DNA of 64,000 bases from Collinsella aerofaciens (lineage in GTDB: Bacteria; Actinomycetota; Coriobacteriia; Coriobacteriales; Coriobacteriaceae): assembly GCF_015670745.1 (NCBI RefSeq), contig NZ_JADPCH010000007.1, positions 1 through 64,000 of the forward strand. The letters run 5' to 3'. This document shows positions 17,205 to 25,426 of the stretch, piece by piece. Both the position numbers and the translations under genes were made by a program. The number at the start of each line of letters is the position of its first letter. Within the stretch, counting starts at the first letter, position 1. A model generated the notes under the pieces. It saw only the letters and a program-made list of their open reading frames with translations, had not been told where the DNA came from and did no database searches.

Positions 17205-18242
17205 CTACGCCCGTATATCTTTGACAGTCGAGCGTTCGACCAACGTACTCGGCACATGAATCGCCTCGATAGACGAGCTCTCTCCAATCGCCGCCTCAAA
17301 CGCAAGCTTACCGACACCGCGCAAATCAAATCGCAACGTCGTCAGCCGATTGCGAGGAACAAGTCCCTCGAGTGCGTCGTCGATACCAACCACGCTCACG
17401 TCGTCGGGCACGGACAGGCCCGCGTTCTCGAGCGCGGCGATAACGCCCAGCGCCATCTGGTCATTTGCCGCAAGCACGGCAGTCGGCGCCTGCGACCCGC
17501 CGGCAAGCACCTCGGCCGCAATCCGCTCGCCCATGGCGTACCCACTGTCCGCACTCCAATCGCCACGCAGCATCGGAGCGGCATCGACATGAGCACGACC
17601 CAGCGTATCGCGCCAACCGGCCTCACGAAAACGCGAGGAAATCGAGTTTTCCGGACCCGCCACAAACCGCATATTCGAGTGACCATGTTCCAGCAGATAA
17701 TTGGTCAACAGCTCGCACGAACCATACTGGTCGGAGTCGATCGTCGTGCAGCGCGGATGCGCATACATGGACAGGATGACCGTTCGCACTCCCGGCTGGG
17801 GAACAAACTCCTCAAAATCGGGAGCCATGCGGTTCATGTTGAGAATCATGCCGTCGACGGGTCGCTCGACCATGCGGCGCGAGGCATCGGCAAGTGTATA
17901 GGGCTTGTCGCCGCCCATCTCGATCATAGTGACGGCAAAATCATGCTCGCGCGCCGCTTGCATGATACCCTCGAGCGTCGCCAGGTTACCGACACGTGTG
18001 ATGTTGTACATGCACAGGCCAATAGAACGATACGACCCGCCGCGCAACGCCGTTCCAGCAAAATTGGGACGAAAGCCCAGCTCTTCCATGGCGGCCAGCA
18101 CACGCTTGCGCGTCTTTTCCGTCACGTTGGGCATACCGTTGACCACGCGAGACACAGTCTGGCGGCTCACGCCAGCGAGCGCCGCAACCTCTGCCGCGCT
18201 CGCCGAACGACCATTCCTTGTCCGCTGAGCCATGCCTTCCAC
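17205..18242 (-). CDS. LacI-family repressor of the second PTS-GH1 module
   Basis: 345 aa from a GTG with AGCAGG five bases upstream; an ATG at 18233 is an alternative and the frame is open to 18290 without a good ribosome site. Headpiece SAAEVAALAGVSRQTVSR with RQ at the specificity positions; hinge RPNFAGTALRGGSYRSIGLCM; effector domain ends VVGIDDALEGLVPR. Divergent from the GH1-IICB pair at 18584. Three operators of the form ATGTTAAC-GTGCTCATT lie between them. Confidence 0.88.
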   Translation of the reverse strand: MEGMAQRTRNGRSASAAEVAALAGVSRQTVSRVVNGMPNVTEKTRKRVLAAMEELGFRPNFAGTALRGGSYRSIGLCMYNITRVGNLATLEGIMQAAREHDFAVTMIEMGGDKPYTLADASRRMVERPVDGMILNMNRMAPDFEEFVPQPGVRTVILSMYAHPRCTTIDSDQYGSCELLTNYLLEHGHSNMRFVAGPENSISSRFREAGWRDTLGRAHVDAAPMLRGDWSADSGYAMGERIAAEVLAGGSQAPTAVLAANDQMALGVIAALENAGLSVPDDVSVVGIDDALEGLVPRNRLTTLRFDLRGVGKLAFEAAIGESSSIEAIHVPSTLVERSTVKDIRA

Positions 18243-18292
18243 GCTAACCTGCTTCCCAACTATTCCCCGCGCCCATGGCGCATCGTACATAC

Positions 18293-18310
18293 ATTGATAA
18301 CGTGCTCATG
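18293..18310. promoter_or_regulatory. LacI operator 1 of module 2
   Basis: ATTGATAAC|GTGCTCATG, close to the repressor start, so probably autoregulatory. Confidence 0.6.
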
Positions 18311-18355
18311 ATACCCGAGCCATATACCACAACATGAAAACTTCTGTCAATCAAA

Positions 18356-18387
18356 ACCGCTTACCGAACAAATACAACCGTTCGCGG
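18356..18387 (+). promoter_or_regulatory. 21-bp-spaced ACCG tandem site (module 2)
   Basis: ACCGCTTACCGA at 18356 and ACCGTTCGCGG at 18377, 21 bp apart. A TATACA word at 18410 could be the -10 box, which would place the second copy near -35/-45. Confidence 0.55.
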
Positions 18388-18424
18388 CTGTTTGAAGTTG
18401 TTTTGTTTCTATACATCCCAGCCG

Positions 18425-18442
18425 GATGTTAACGTGCTCATT
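18425..18442. promoter_or_regulatory. LacI operator 2 of module 2
   Basis: GATGTTAAC|GTGCTCATT. Confidence 0.65.
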
Positions 18443-18446
18443 GTCA

Positions 18447-18464
18447 AATGTTCACGTGCTCATT
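18447..18464. promoter_or_regulatory. LacI operator 3 of module 2
   Basis: AATGTTCAC|GTGCTCATT, 22 bp (two helical turns) from operator 2 and in the same orientation. Confidence 0.65.
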
Positions 18465-18583
18465 TTGGTTCTAATCATTTTAAGATAGTGTTTATCGGGC
18501 TTTTTCACCGCTGAACGCTAACCAGGGAGCCTCCTGAGCACAAACGCACAATATCGAACAGCGAGACGAGAGGGTGTATGCAT

Positions 18584-20026
18584 ATGTCTTTGCTAAACCG
18601 CGTACAGCAGCTGCCGAAGGGCTTTGTTTGGGGCGCCGCAACCGCCGCGTACCAAACGGAAGGTTCCACGAAGGTGGCAGGCAAGGGTAAGACCATGTGG
18701 GACGATTACCTTGTCGCCCAGGGTCGCTTTTTGCCCGACCCGGCCAGTGATTTCTACAACCGCTACGAGGAGGATATCCGCCTTTCTGCCGAGCATGGGC
18801 TCAACGCCATCCGTGTGTCCATCGCCTGGACCCGCATCTTCCCCAACGGCGACGATGCCGAGCCCCTCGCCGAGGGCGTTAAGCACTACCACGAGCTGTT
18901 CGCCTGCTGCAAAAAGTATGGCGTCGAGCCCTATGTGTCCCTGCATCACTTTGACTCCCCCGCCGCCCTGTTCAACCAGGGCGACTGGCTCAACCGCAAG
19001 ACCGTCGACGCCTATGTGCGCTATGCCGAGTTCTGCTTCCGCGAGTTCCGCGAGGTCAAGAATTGGTTCACCATCAACGAGCTCATCAGCCTCTCGCACT
19101 CCCAATACATCCAAGGCAACTTCCCGCCCAACCATCACTTTGATGTGACGAGCGGCATCCAGAGCCAGCACAACGAGCTCGTTGCCCACGCCCGCGCCGT
19201 CAACCTGTATAAGGATCTTGACGAGACCGAGCACCTGGGCGGCCGCATTGGCATGGTCAACGTCCTGACGCCGGCATATCCTGCCACCGACTCGCCCGCC
19301 GACCAGCACGCCGCCGACCTGTACAACGCCTTCTACACCGACTTCATCATGGACGGCGCCTTCCTGGGCCACTACTCCGCGCGCACCCTCTCACTCATCA
19401 ACGAGATTCTGCGTGCCAACAACGCCACGCTTACGGTTGAGGACAGCGACATGGAGGAGCTCGCCAAGGCGGCGCCCCGCAACGATATGTTCGGCCTCAA
19501 CTACTATCAGTCGGCGTTTATCGCCGCCTACGATGGCGAGTCCACCAACAGCTTTAACGGCACCGGAGACAAGGGCACCTCGTGCTTTAAGTTTAAGGGC
19601 GTCGGGCAGCAGGTCGATATGCCGGGTATCCCCACCACCGACTGGGATTGGCTCATCTACCCGCAAGGCCTCTACGACACGCTCAAGCACATCAGCGCCA
19701 CCTATCCCAACCTCCCCGTCATCTATATCACCGAAAACGGCCTGGGCCACAAGGACCCCGAGCCCGACGCAAACGGCATCGTCGCCGATCCCGAGCGCAT
19801 CGACTTTGTCGACCAGCACATGGAGAAGGTGCTCCAGGCGCGCGCCGAGGGCGTCGACGTCCAGGGCTACTTTATCTGGAGCCTGCAGGACCAGTTCTCG
19901 TGGGCCAACGGCTATAACAAGCGCTACGGCCTGTTCTACATCGACTTCGACACGCAAAAACGCTACATCAAGCAGTCGGCACTCTGGTACAAGGAGCTCG
20001 CCGACACTATGGCGGACGCGCAGTAG
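18584..20026 (+). CDS. GH1 6-phospho-beta-glycosidase, module 2
   Basis: 480 aa. GH1 with the acid/base Glu in FTINELIS and the nucleophile in ITENGLGH. The phosphate loop FSWANGYNKRYG is present, again with Trp after Ser, so a 6-phospho-beta-galactosidase-like activity is more likely than a 6-phospho-glucosidase. Start uncertain: an in-frame ATG at 18578 lies too near GAGAGGG, while 18584 has better spacing. Here the GH1 gene precedes the PTS gene (20203), the reverse of the other two modules. Confidence 0.85.
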   Translation: MSLLNRVQQLPKGFVWGAATAAYQTEGSTKVAGKGKTMWDDYLVAQGRFLPDPASDFYNRYEEDIRLSAEHGLNAIRVSIAWTRIFPNGDDAEPLAEGVKHYHELFACCKKYGVEPYVSLHHFDSPAALFNQGDWLNRKTVDAYVRYAEFCFREFREVKNWFTINELISLSHSQYIQGNFPPNHHFDVTSGIQSQHNELVAHARAVNLYKDLDETEHLGGRIGMVNVLTPAYPATDSPADQHAADLYNAFYTDFIMDGAFLGHYSARTLSLINEILRANNATLTVEDSDMEELAKAAPRNDMFGLNYYQSAFIAAYDGESTNSFNGTGDKGTSCFKFKGVGQQVDMPGIPTTDWDWLIYPQGLYDTLKHISATYPNLPVIYITENGLGHKDPEPDANGIVADPERIDFVDQHMEKVLQARAEGVDVQGYFIWSLQDQFSWANGYNKRYGLFYIDFDTQKRYIKQSALWYKELADTMADAQ

Positions 20027-20052
20027 CGCATCGCCTCGCTTTCCCCCGAGAA

Positions 20053-20089
20053 GGGAGCGGCCCTATGCGATACAAACCCAGCCGCTCCC
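20053..20089 (+). other. Intercistronic hairpin, module 2
   Basis: GGGAGCGGC/GCCGCTCCC perfect 9-bp stem between the GH1 and IICB genes, with no T run, so an mRNA processing or stability element rather than a full terminator. Confidence 0.5.
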
Positions 20090-20202
20090 CTCTCTCCCCC
20101 TGGGACCGACCCCGCCTGCACCCGGGCTTTTAGCAGGCGGGAGACCATATAGGTTTTCAACGTCCATGCCATTAAGATTTCATGCAAAGAGGAGCGTGAA
20201 CT

Positions 20203-21963
20203 ATGGAATCGATCGTTAAGTTCTTGGAGAAAGGTCAGCCGTACTTCGACAAGGTCTCTAAGAACATCTACCTTCAGGCCATTAAAGACGGCTTTTTGGC
20301 AGCAATGCCCATCATCCTGTCTTCTTCTGTCTTCCTGCTTATTTCGACCCTGCCGGGCGTTGTCGCCACGGTCGGCGGCTTTACGCTGCCCGACTGGTGG
20401 AACGTCGACGTCGTGAACTTCTGCAACAAGGTTTACAACTTCACGATGGGCGTCGTGGGCATCATGGTCGCCGGCACCACCGCAAGCGCGCTGACCGGCT
20501 CCAAGAACCGCCGCATGCCTGCCGGCAAGGCCATCAACGCCACGAGCACCATGGTCGCCGCCATGTGCGCTATGCTCATCTTGGCCGTTACCCAGACGAG
20601 TGCCAAGATCGACGGCGCCGATGTCTCGGTGTTCTTTACCGACAACATGGGCACCAAGGGCCTGCTGAGCTCCTTTGTCGCCGCATTTGCCACGGTCAAC
20701 ATCTATGCCTTCTGCATTAAGCGAGACATCACCATCAAGCTGCCCAAAGAAGTCCCCGGCGCCATCGCCCAGAACTTCCGCGACATCTTCGCCTTCAGCT
20801 TCTCCATCCTGTTTGTCGCCGTCATCGACGTTATCTGCCGCACCTGCTTGGCCGTCCCGTTTGCCAACGTCATCTCCACGCTGGTGAGCCCGCTGTTCGC
20901 CGCTGCCGATTCCTACGCCGGCCTCGCCCTCATCTGGTTCATGATCCCGCTGTTCTGGTTCATGGGCATCCACGGCCCCTCGGTCGTTAAGCCTGCCCTC
21001 AACGCCGCGCTGTTTGGCAACATCACCACCAACCTCGCCACGCTGCAGGCCGGCGGTCACCCCGCCCTCGCCCTGACCGAGAACTTCGGTAACTACATCG
21101 GCGAACTCGGCGGCACCGGCGCCACGTTCATTGTCCCGATCATCTTCCTGCTCTTTATGCGCTCCAAGCAGCTCAAGGCCGTCGGCAAAGCCTCTGTCGT
21201 ACCCGTGATGTTCGCCGTCAACGAGCCGCTGCTGTTCGCCGCGCCCATCATCCTCAACCCGTACTTCCTGATCCCGTTCCTGTTTGCCCCCGTGGCCAAC
21301 GTCCTCATTGGTAAGTTCTTCATCGACTTTTTGGGCATGAACGGCTTTATCTATGCCATGCCGTGGGCACTCCCCGGACCGATCGGCACCTTCATCGACA
21401 CCAACTTCCAGCCGATCTCTCTGGTCCTGGTTGTCGTCCTGCTGGTCGTTGACTTCTTGATCTACTACCCGTTCTGCAAGGCCTACGACAACGTCCTGTG
21501 CAAGCAGGAGGCCGAGACCCTGGCCGAAGAAGAGGCCGAGGAGACCAAGGCCGTCAAGACCGCTGCCGCCCCCGCCGTTGAGGCTCCTGTTGTCGAGACC
21601 GCTTCTGCCACTGAGGCCTCCGCAGCTCCGTCCGCCCTTAAGGGCAAGGATCTGAGGGTTCTGGTTCTGTGCGCTGGCGCCGGCACCTCTGCACTGCTCG
21701 CCAACGCGCTTAAGGAAGGCGCCGACGAGCTGGGCATCGACATTACCGCCAACGCCGGTGCCTACGGCAGCCACTACGCCATCATGGACCAGTACAACGT
21801 CATCGTCCTGGCTCCGCAGGTTCGCACCTATTACAACGAGATGAAGGCCGACACCGACCGCCTGGGCATCACGCTGCTGTCGCCCAAGGGCAAACAGTAC
21901 ATCGACCTCACTAAGGATCCCAAGGGCGCCGTCGCCTGGATCGAGGAAAACCTCGAGGCATAA
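20203..21963 (+). CDS. PTS lactose/cellobiose-family IICB permease, module 2
   Basis: 586 aa. IIC membrane domain (about 1-435) with MGIHGPSVVKPALNAAL and GFIYAMPWALPGPIGTF, an Ala/Glu/Val-rich linker, then a IIB domain with phospho-Cys in VLVLCAGAGTSALLANAL. GAGGAGCG precedes the ATG. No fused IIA, so it probably depends on LacF. Its IIB end (HYAIMDQYNVIVLAPQ) groups with the proteins at 23588 and 28988 rather than with LacE. The substrate is unknown beyond a beta-linked disaccharide. Confidence 0.88.
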   Translation: MESIVKFLEKGQPYFDKVSKNIYLQAIKDGFLAAMPIILSSSVFLLISTLPGVVATVGGFTLPDWWNVDVVNFCNKVYNFTMGVVGIMVAGTTASALTGSKNRRMPAGKAINATSTMVAAMCAMLILAVTQTSAKIDGADVSVFFTDNMGTKGLLSSFVAAFATVNIYAFCIKRDITIKLPKEVPGAIAQNFRDIFAFSFSILFVAVIDVICRTCLAVPFANVISTLVSPLFAAADSYAGLALIWFMIPLFWFMGIHGPSVVKPALNAALFGNITTNLATLQAGGHPALALTENFGNYIGELGGTGATFIVPIIFLLFMRSKQLKAVGKASVVPVMFAVNEPLLFAAPIILNPYFLIPFLFAPVANVLIGKFFIDFLGMNGFIYAMPWALPGPIGTFIDTNFQPISLVLVVVLLVVDFLIYYPFCKAYDNVLCKQEAETLAEEEAEETKAVKTAAAPAVEAPVVETASATEASAAPSALKGKDLRVLVLCAGAGTSALLANALKEGADELGIDITANAGAYGSHYAIMDQYNVIVLAPQVRTYYNEMKADTDRLGITLLSPKGKQYIDLTKDPKGAVAWIEENLEA

Positions 21964-21995
21964 GACGCTGACACCACCTGCCGCTTGCAGACAAT

Positions 21996-22038
21996 AAATG
22001 GCCCGTGCATCGATGTGTGATGCGCGGGCCATTTTGTT
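21996..22038 (+). terminator. Terminator of module 2
   Basis: Stem AATGGCCCG-GCATC / GATGC-CGGGCCATT with a TTTTGTTT tail. Confidence 0.85.
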
Positions 22039-22058
22039 TAGACCGCACCCGTCCTCCT

Positions 22059-22123
22059 GTTCATCTCAATCTGTAACATCTAGCCGAGTTTTTCGGTCCT
22101 AGCTGTTACAGATCGAGATGAAC
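22059..22123. repeat. BIME-like hairpin repeat C2 (type I)
   Basis: Arms GTTCATCTCAATCTGTAACA and TGTTACAGATCGAGATGAAC. The outer bases differ from the TTGTCTC/GAGACAA of other copies on both arms, so pairing is kept. Confidence 0.8.
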
Positions 22124-22142
22124 GCACAGGCCAAGCCGAAAA

Positions 22143-22200
22143 TCTCAATCTGTAACATGTAGACCACTTTTGACCGCTTAGACGTTACAGATCGAGACAA
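22143..22200. repeat. BIME-like hairpin repeat C3 (type II)
   Basis: TCTCAATCTGTAACATGTAG ... CTTAGACGTTACAGATCGAG; type II core. It starts 84 bases after C2. Confidence 0.75.
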
Positions 22201-22220
22201 ACGGAATATACCGGACCGAA

Positions 22221-22281
22221 TTGTCTAAATCTGTAACAACTAGCTGAGTTTTTCGGTCCTAGCTGTTACAGATCGAGACAA
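22221..22281. repeat. BIME-like hairpin repeat C4 (type I)
   Basis: TTGTCTAAATCTGTAACAAC ... CCTAGCTGTTACAGATCGAG; type I core like C1 and C2. Confidence 0.75.
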
Positions 22282-22301
22282 ACGGAATAGGCCGAGCACG
22301 T

Positions 22302-23312
22302 CTACGCCCGCAAGTCCTTTACGCTGGAACGCTCGACCAACACGCCCGAGACGAGCGTACGGCTTCTGGAGCTCGGAGCTTCCAGACCCGCGACGACCTC
22401 GTTGAGCGCACGGACGCCCAGCTCGCGGTGGCGAAACTTCACCGACGTCAGAATCGAGTTGGGAATCGTCTTATAGAGCTCATCGTCGAAGCCGATCACG
22501 GACACATCATTGGGCACACTGAGCCCTTTGTCACGCAGAGCCATCATCACGCCGTTTGCCATGCAGTCGTTAGCAGCGAGGACCGCCGTGCAATCGGGCT
22601 TATCGGCAAGCACAAGGCCCGCGGCATAGCCACTATCCGCATTCCAATCGCCTTGCAGAGGCTCGGGCGGCTCAATGCCACGCGCCTCGAGTGCCGCACG
22701 CCAACCTTTCATACGGCACTGGCTCGACAACGACTCTTTCTTACCAGAGACGAAGTACACGTTTTTATGCCCGTGGTTCAAGAAGTACTCGCACGCCATG
22801 CGCGCGCCGCCCTCTTGGTCGTCACTGACGGTGGAGCAGGTAGGATGTTCCATCGGTGTGATAATCACCGTCTTGAGGTCCTTCGGTGCCTCAAAGGTAT
22901 CAAAGTCATCGACCATCTGACGCAGGTTGAAGATCATGCCATCAACAGGCAGCTGCGACATCCTACGCGCCGCTTCGGCAAGGGTCATCTTCTCCCCCGC
23001 CCGCTTCTTAATCATCGTGAGCGCAAAGCCGCGTTCTTCGGCGGCATCGGCGATACCGTCAATCATGTCCACGGCGCCGCCCGACAAGTGGAACATCACC
23101 ACGCCGATGCACCCGTAACGGCCCAACTTGAGCGAACGCGCGGCAAAGTTGGTTCGAAACCCGAGCCTCTCCATAGCCGAATGGACCTTATCGCGTGTCG
23201 ACTCTCGCACGCTATTGGGCTCGTTGATCACACGCGAAACCGTCTTGAGAGAAACGCCCGCGGCAACTGCCACATCATTCATTGAGACATTTTTCTTGTC
23301 CATCGTTGCCAC
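22302..23312 (-). CDS. LacI-family repressor of the third PTS-GH1 module
   Basis: 336 aa from a GTG with GGAG five bases upstream; an ATG three codons inside (23303) is an alternative. Headpiece VSMNDVAVAAGVSLKTVSR with LK at the specificity positions, the most divergent of the four. Effector domain ends with VIGFDDELYKTIPN. Divergent from the IICB-GH1 pair at 23588. Its operator is a perfect 24-bp palindrome (23463-23486). Confidence 0.88.
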   Translation of the reverse strand: MATMDKKNVSMNDVAVAAGVSLKTVSRVINEPNSVRESTRDKVHSAMERLGFRTNFAARSLKLGRYGCIGVVMFHLSGGAVDMIDGIADAAEERGFALTMIKKRAGEKMTLAEAARRMSQLPVDGMIFNLRQMVDDFDTFEAPKDLKTVIITPMEHPTCSTVSDDQEGGARMACEYFLNHGHKNVYFVSGKKESLSSQCRMKGWRAALEARGIEPPEPLQGDWNADSGYAAGLVLADKPDCTAVLAANDCMANGVMMALRDKGLSVPNDVSVIGFDDELYKTIPNSILTSVKFRHRELGVRALNEVVAGLEAPSSRSRTLVSGVLVERSSVKDLRA

Positions 23313-23385
23313 TGCTTCTCCACTCGGTTCTCTATCGCTTGTTTTTTGCGTTCTAGCATACACTACCTGCCTGACTGATAAATCA

Positions 23386-23418
23386 ACCGTTTACCGGACA
23401 ATATCGACCGCTCACCCG
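23386..23418 (+). promoter_or_regulatory. 21-bp-spaced ACCG tandem site (module 3)
   Basis: ACCGTTTACCGG at 23386 and ACCGCTCACCCG at 23407, 21 bp apart. Confidence 0.6.
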
Positions 23419-23441
23419 TGTATCCTTGTTGCTCTTCCAAA

Positions 23442-23460
23442 AATGTCTTACGTTGTCATT
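23442..23460. promoter_or_regulatory. Imperfect LacI operator, module 3
   Basis: ATGTCTTACGTTGTCATT keeps the ACGTTGTCATT half of the main operator next to it. Confidence 0.5.
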
Positions 23461-23462
23461 AA

Positions 23463-23486
23463 CGAAATGACAACGTTGTCATTTCG
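23463..23486. promoter_or_regulatory. Perfect palindromic LacI operator, module 3
   Basis: CGAAATGACAAC and GTTGTCATTTCG are exact inverse complements (24-bp palindrome) upstream of the IICB gene. Confidence 0.75.
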
Positions 23487-23587
23487 CAATGCCTTCCTTA
23501 AGCAGGAAGGTTTCCGGGCAGTCCTGACCATCCATCGACGACCAGTTCCATCCACATGCATCGCGCATCAAGTAGCAAAGGAGCTTT

Positions 23588-25351
23588 ATGGACGCCATCG
23601 TAAAGATGCTCGAAAAGCATCAGCCGTTCTTTGAGAAGATCTCGAGGAACATCTACCTCCAGGCTATTAAGGACGGATTCCTTGGGTGCATGCCCATCGT
23701 CCTCACCTCTTCGATCTTTCTGCTCATTGCCACCCTTCCTGGCGTAGTTGGCATCACGCTGCCCCAGCCGCTCATCGACTGGTGCAACAAGCTGTACAAC
23801 TTCACCATGGGCGTCATGGGCATCATGGTCGCCGGCACCACTGCCAAGAACTTTACGGCTTCCATGAACCGTCGCATGCCCGCCGGCAAGGTGCTCAACG
23901 ACGGTTCCACCATGGTGGCCGCCCAGTGCAGCATGCTGCTGCTCGCAGTCACGCAGTTCACCACCAAGTTCAACGGCTCCGAGCTTTCGGTCTTCGATTG
24001 CACCAGCATGGGTACGCGTGGTCTGTTCTCGGCCTATATCGCCGCGTTCATTACCGTTTGGGTCTATAAGTTCTGCGTCTCTCGCAATCTGACCATTAAG
24101 CTGCCCAAGGAGGTCCCGGGCGCCATCGCTCAGAACTTCCGTGACATCATCCCCTTTGGCGGCGCCGTCATCATCTGCGGCATCATCGATGTCGTCGTGC
24201 GCAACCTCATGGGCGTTCCGTTCTCCGAGCTGCTCATCAAGCTGCTCTCCCCGCTCTTCACTGCAGCAGAAACCTATCCTGGCCTTATCCTTATTCAGGC
24301 GGCCACCGCGTTCTTCTGGTTCATCGGCGTCCACGGTCCTTCGATCGTCCAGCCGGGCATCGACCCCATCCGTCTTGCCAACCAGACCGAGAACCTGCAG
24401 GTTCTGCTGGCCGGTGGTCACCCCGCCCATTCCCTCACCTTTAACATGTCGCTCGTGGGTGAGTTCGGCGGCACCGGCGCCACGTTCATCGTGCCGCTTC
24501 TGCTGATTCTCTTTATGAAGTCCAAGCAGCTCAAAGCCGTCGGTAAGGCCTCGATTGTTCCTGTTGCCTTCGCCGTCAACGAACCGCTGCTCTTTGGCGC
24601 GCCGATGATCCTTAACCCCTACATGCTCATCCCTTTTGTTGCCGCCGGCTGCGTCAATGTGAGTGTTGCCAAGTTCTTTATCGATAACGTGGGCATGAAC
24701 GGCTTCTCCTTCGTGGTGCCTTGGGCTACTCCTGCCCCCATCGGCATCTTCATCACCACAAACTTCCAGCTTATCGCCCTGGTGTTTGTCGCAATCATCA
24801 TCTTGCTGGACGCCATCATCTACCTGCCGTTCTTAAAGGCATACGATAAGTTGCTCTGTGACCAGGAGGCCGAGCGCGCCGCCGAGCTGGGTCTCGAGTC
24901 CGATGGTGCTGCCAGCACCCCTGCGCCCGTCATCGAGCCGACCGCCGCTGCCGCCGACAGCGAGCCTGCCGCCGACAGCAAGCCTGTCGCCGATCAGCCC
25001 GAGCCCGCAGCCAACGCATCCGCTAAGAAGGATGTCGACGGTCTGAAGGTCCTCGTCCTGTGCGCCGGCGCCGGCACCTCTGCCATGCTTGCCAACGCCA
25101 TCAAGGAAGGTGCTGCGCAGACCGGAGAGAACATCGCTTCCTCCGCAGGCGCCTATGGCCAGCACACTGCCATCATGGATCAGTACGACGTCATCGTGCT
25201 CGCCCCGCAGGTTCGTAGCTACTACAACGACATGAAGGCCGACACCGATCGTCTGGGCATTAAGCTGCTCGCTCCCCGCGGTAAGGAATATATCGACCTT
25301 ACCCGCGACCCCGCTGGCGCCATCAAGTGGCTCCGCGAGAACCTCGACTAG
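23588..25351 (+). CDS. PTS lactose/cellobiose-family IICB permease, module 3
   Basis: 587 aa. IIC domain with IGVHGPSIVQPGIDPIR and GFSFVVPWATPAPIGIF, a Pro/Ala/Asp-rich linker, and a IIB domain with phospho-Cys in VLVLCAGAGTSAMLANAI. AAGGAG precedes the ATG. Very similar in its first 40 residues to the proteins at 20203 and 28988 (IVKMLEKHQPFFEKISRNIY). No IIA. The operon continues with the GH1 gene after a short hairpin. Confidence 0.88.
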   Translation: MDAIVKMLEKHQPFFEKISRNIYLQAIKDGFLGCMPIVLTSSIFLLIATLPGVVGITLPQPLIDWCNKLYNFTMGVMGIMVAGTTAKNFTASMNRRMPAGKVLNDGSTMVAAQCSMLLLAVTQFTTKFNGSELSVFDCTSMGTRGLFSAYIAAFITVWVYKFCVSRNLTIKLPKEVPGAIAQNFRDIIPFGGAVIICGIIDVVVRNLMGVPFSELLIKLLSPLFTAAETYPGLILIQAATAFFWFIGVHGPSIVQPGIDPIRLANQTENLQVLLAGGHPAHSLTFNMSLVGEFGGTGATFIVPLLLILFMKSKQLKAVGKASIVPVAFAVNEPLLFGAPMILNPYMLIPFVAAGCVNVSVAKFFIDNVGMNGFSFVVPWATPAPIGIFITTNFQLIALVFVAIIILLDAIIYLPFLKAYDKLLCDQEAERAAELGLESDGAASTPAPVIEPTAAAADSEPAADSKPVADQPEPAANASAKKDVDGLKVLVLCAGAGTSAMLANAIKEGAAQTGENIASSAGAYGQHTAIMDQYDVIVLAPQVRSYYNDMKADTDRLGIKLLAPRGKEYIDLTRDPAGAIKWLRENLD

Positions 25352-25365
25352 TTCCTCCCTCTGTT

Positions 25366-25392
25366 GGTGCCCGGATCCCCAGTTCGGGCACC
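25366..25392 (+). other. Intercistronic hairpin, module 3
   Basis: GGTGCCCG/CGGGCACC perfect 8-bp stem between the IICB and GH1 genes; no T run. Confidence 0.5.
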
Positions 25393-25426
25393 TCTCCCTA
25401 TTCGTATCCCACAGAAAGGATGACTC

